This document shows, piece after piece, positions 61,867-64,000 of a stretch of 64,000 nt of DNA. Each line of letters starts with the position of its first letter. Position 1 is the first letter of the stretch. Source of the stretch: DSNY01 sp040752195 (GTDB lineage Bacteria; Pseudomonadota; Gammaproteobacteria; Burkholderiales; Burkholderiaceae_F); the NCBI GenBank assembly GCA_040752195.1, contig JBFMFC010000009.1, forward strand, positions 1 through 64,000, given 5' to 3'. The notes under the pieces were generated by a model. The model had not been told where the DNA came from. It made no database searches and worked only from the letters and a program-made list of their open reading frames with translations. A program made the translations under genes and the position numbers.

Positions 61867-62700
61867 ATGGACTACGAAACGCTCGAACTCAGCATCAACC
61901 ACCGCGTCGCGGTGCTCTGGCTCGCGCGCGAGAAGGTGCGCAACGCCTTCAACGAAACGATGATCGCGGAGCTCACGCGCGCGTTCTCGACGCTCGGCGC
62001 CGACGCCGGCGTGCGCGCGATCGTGCTCGCGGCGAAAGGCCCGGCGTTCTGCGCCGGCGCGGACCTCGACTGGATGCGGCGCATGGCCGGCTACTCGCGC
62101 GAGGACAACCGGCGCGACGCGCTCGCGCTCGCCAACATGCTGCGCACGATCGACACCTGCCCCAAGCCGGTGATCGCGCGCGTGCACGGCGACGCGTACG
62201 CAGGCGGCATGGGGCTCGTCGCGGTGGCCGATGTCGCGATCGCGGCGCTGCCGGCGAACTTCTGCCTGAGCGAAACGAAGCTCGGGCTGATCCCGGCGAC
62301 GATCGGGCCGTACGTGATCCGCGCGATCGGCGCGCGCGCCGCGCGGCGGTACTTCCTGACCGCCGAGCGCTTCGACTCGGGCGAGGCGTTCCGTCTCGGC
62401 CTGATCCACAACATCACGCCGCCCGACCAGCTCGACATCACGGTCAACGAGCTGCTCGGCGCGCTGATGCACACGAGCATTCACGCGGTCGGCGAAGCGA
62501 AGAAGCTCGTGCGCGACCTGGCGGGCCGCCCGATCGACGACGCGCTGGTCGCCGACACCGCGGAACGCATCGCCGCGATCCGCGCCTCCGACGACGGGCG
62601 CGAAGGGGTGCGCGCCTTCCTCGACAAGCGCAAGCCGCGCTGGCTCGCCGAGTACGAGGCCGAGATGGCCGCCGAGCAGGGCGACGACGAGGAAATGTGA
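61867..62700 (+). CDS. liuC: Methylglutaconyl-CoA hydratase / enoyl-CoA hydratase
   Basis: A 277-residue crotonase: IVLAAKGPAFCAGADLDWMRRMA is the oxyanion/CoA segment and VIARVHGDAYAGGMGLVAVADVAIA the second. In the liu pathway it hydrates 3-methylglutaconyl-CoA to HMG-CoA. LGLIPATIGPYVIRAIG is typical of LiuC-type sequences. It follows the acyl-CoA dehydrogenase in the operon, and its stop overlaps the GTG of the next gene. Confidence 0.92.
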   Translation: MDYETLELSINHRVAVLWLAREKVRNAFNETMIAELTRAFSTLGADAGVRAIVLAAKGPAFCAGADLDWMRRMAGYSREDNRRDALALANMLRTIDTCPKPVIARVHGDAYAGGMGLVAVADVAIAALPANFCLSETKLGLIPATIGPYVIRAIGARAARRYFLTAERFDSGEAFRLGLIHNITPPDQLDITVNELLGALMHTSIHAVGEAKKLVRDLAGRPIDDALVADTAERIAAIRASDDGREGVRAFLDKRKPRWLAEYEAEMAAEQGDDEEM

Positions 62701-63386
62701 ACGGCGCGACCGCGCGGCCCGACGCGATGCACCCGACCGCACTGCGCGCTGCCGAGCGCACCGAAGCCGAAGCGGCGCCGGCGCGCCGGCGCGCGGCTCT
62801 GGCGCGCGAAGTGCTGACGCTGACACACACGATCGGCGTGGCGGGCTGGCACGTGTGGCACGAAGGCGACGGCCGCGCCTTCGTACTCGCCGCACTCGGC
62901 CGCTGCTTCATCGAGCGGACCGTCTCGTTCAATCTGCCGCTGCTGTGGCGGTTGCGCAAGCTGTGGCGCGAGGGCGCGACCGCGCTCGATCCGCGTGCGT
63001 TGCGGCTTGCGCTGTGGCTGGACGAGCGCGTCGTGCTGCGCGCCGCTCGCATCGACGTGCATCTGGCGCCGCCGGCGGCGCGGCCGCAGGCGTTCGGCCT
63101 GGACCTGCGCACGTTGCGCGAACGCGGCCCCGCAGCGGAAGCGCCGGCGCGCGTGTTCGGGCTGGCGTCGGACAGTCACGAACACTTCCGGCGGATGGCG
63201 CGCGATCTCGGGGCCGTGCCGAAAGGCAGCGCGCTCAAACTGCTCGTCGAAGCGCGGCACCCGGGCGTGCCCGCCTCGTTGCGCGCGCGTTTTCCGCTCC
63301 GCGTCGATCTGCGGCTGCGCGCCGACGAGGACTACGTGACGCTGATCCATGCGCGCACCGTCGAGGCGCGCCTGCCGGAGCGCTGA
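62697..63386 (+). CDS. Unknown protein in the liu operon
   Basis: A 229-residue protein whose GTG overlaps the liuC stop. Segments include LAREVLTLTHTIGVAGWHVWHEGDGRAFVLAALGRCFIERTVSFNLPLLWRLRKLW and a basic centre. It is Ala/Arg-rich with no signal peptide. I do not recognise a family. An ATG 30 bases in (62727) is an alternative start. It would be cotranscribed with liuC and liuD. Confidence 0.5.
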   Translation: MNGATARPDAMHPTALRAAERTEAEAAPARRRAALAREVLTLTHTIGVAGWHVWHEGDGRAFVLAALGRCFIERTVSFNLPLLWRLRKLWREGATALDPRALRLALWLDERVVLRAARIDVHLAPPAARPQAFGLDLRTLRERGPAAEAPARVFGLASDSHEHFRRMARDLGAVPKGSALKLLVEARHPGVPASLRARFPLRVDLRLRADEDYVTLIHARTVEARLPER

Positions 63387-63747
63387 CGTGCACGCGTTCG
63401 GCACCGCGCAACGCGTCGCGCCGGCGGTCGCCGTCGCGGCGGCGGCGCTCGCGGTGCGGCTGCCGCCGCACGCGTATCGCTTCGTGCGCGGTGCCTTGCG
63501 GACGCGCTTTCAGACTCGCTGCGCCGAGACGAGACTCGCGCGCTGCGGGCTCGCGATGGGAGGAGTCTTGTCACTGCATCCGCGGCGAAGGAGACGCGTC
63601 GAGCCACGCCCGACATGGGAGCGCAGGGGAGTGTTCAGCGAGGTCCTGATGGCCGATTGCGGCGCAGGCTCGACGCGCGCAGCGCGTTGGCCGCAGCCAA
63701 ACCGCCGTGCGCGCGCGGCGCGCGGCGATTGAGCCGCGGAGACGATC
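63387..63747. other. Gap before liuD, no well-supported gene
   Basis: About 360 bp. A reading frame from GTG 63388 to 63732 exists, but its composition (Arg/Ala/Pro-rich, no hydrophobic or conserved segments) does not look like a real protein. No hairpin terminator or LiuR-type palindrome was identified. Confidence 0.4.
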
Positions 63748-64000
63748 ATGTTCAGAAAGATCCTCATTGCCAACCGCGGCGAAATCGCCTGCCGGGTCGC
63801 CGCCACCGCGCGCCGGATGGGCGTCCGAACGGTCGCGGTGTATTCGGACGCCGACGCGGCGGCCAAGCACGTCGCCGCGTGCGACGAAGCGGTCCGGCTC
63901 GGGCCCGCGCCGGCGCGCGAAAGTTATCTGCGCGGCGAGCGGATCATCGCCGCCGCGAAGGCGACCGGCGCGCAGGCGGTCCATCCGGGCTACGGCTTCC
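63748..64000 (+). CDS. liuD: Methylcrotonyl-CoA carboxylase alpha (biotin carboxylase) subunit, 5' part
   Basis: The first 84 residues of a biotin carboxylase domain: FRKILIANRGEIACRVAATARRMGVRTVAVYSDADA … GAQAVHPGYGF. The gene runs off the window. The place, after liuB and liuC, shows it is the alpha subunit of methylcrotonyl-CoA carboxylase rather than acetyl-CoA carboxylase AccC. Biotin carboxyl carrier domains should follow outside the window. Confidence 0.9.
   Translation, partial: MFRKILIANRGEIACRVAATARRMGVRTVAVYSDADAAAKHVAACDEAVRLGPAPARESYLRGERIIAAAKATGAQAVHPGYGF

Noticed and set aside
57090..63386. A very long open frame on the plus strand and another on the minus strand (57628–62895) spanning the ggt–liu region
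   Set aside because: They are antisense or out of frame to clear family members (ggt, liuB, liuC) and are Arg/Ala-rich; GC-rich codon bias leaves such frames open by chance.
63388..63732. A reading frame before liuD
   Set aside because: Composition is unlike a folded protein and no ribosome site or conserved motif was seen.

Overview
The window is GC-rich, gene-dense bacterial DNA. It most likely comes from a betaproteobacterium close to Burkholderiales. The reasons are the argS–SPOR–dsbA–SDR gene order, a MerR-type LiuR regulator with a scattered leucine/isovalerate (liu) regulon, AceK, and lipoprotein-rich accessory loci. No rRNA, tRNA or CRISPR array was seen.

Region 1 (1–10.3 kb, almost all minus strand) is an accessory locus for secreted proteins. 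A large SARP-like activator (winged helix, BTAD, AAA ATPase, TPR; 376–3708) sits among signal-peptide and lipoprotein genes. Four minus-strand starts here carry the same 33-bp promoter architecture: two GTNACG repeats exactly 11 bp apart, then exactly 10 bp, then TANAAA. One of these promoters drives a broken gene fused to an ABC permease tail. A 133-bp inverted-repeat element lies beside rmuC.

Region 2 (10.3–24.5 kb) is core: argS, a SPOR protein, dsbA, SDR, a metal-receptor binding protein, an HxlR regulator divergent from a cytochrome P460/redoxin pair, a cystathionine lyase, an MBL hydrolase, liuR, terB, a cyclase-family hydrolase and recQ.

Region 3 (24.6–33.3 kb, minus strand) holds beta-propeller lipoproteins (two with seven delta-60-type repeats, one with six NHL repeats), a rhodanese, a Ser/Thr kinase with TPRs and an ECF sigma factor. 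A shared 22-bp motif precedes the rhodanese, NHL and kinase genes, so these may form an ECF43-like, kinase-controlled regulon.

Region 4 (33.4–47.4 kb) carries a thioesterase and isovaleryl-CoA dehydrogenase behind a LiuR operator, a MoxR/VWA/DsrS-like cluster, LysE, AceK, acetyl-CoA acetyltransferase, RidA, an acyl-CoA dehydrogenase, dapB and a methyltransferase.

Region 5 (47.4–52.7 kb) is an island of visibly lower GC and the most novel part of the window. It has an ImmA/IrrE peptidase–macrodomain fusion abutting a P-loop kinase–adenylosuccinate-synthetase-like fusion. The synthetase carries Ser where housekeeping PurA has its catalytic Asp, the hallmark I associate with phage PurZ. A convergent gene resembles a DarT-like ADP-ribosyltransferase. 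Next to it lie a duplicated DUF2207 tail and a RHH/ParE toxin–antitoxin pair.

Region 6 (52.7–64 kb) has the LemA/DUF2207 pair, an isomerase, a GST, a DinB protein, gamma-glutamyltransferase and the liu operon (carboxylase beta, acyl-CoA dehydrogenase, methylglutaconyl-CoA hydratase, an unknown gene, and the start of carboxylase alpha) behind another LiuR operator.
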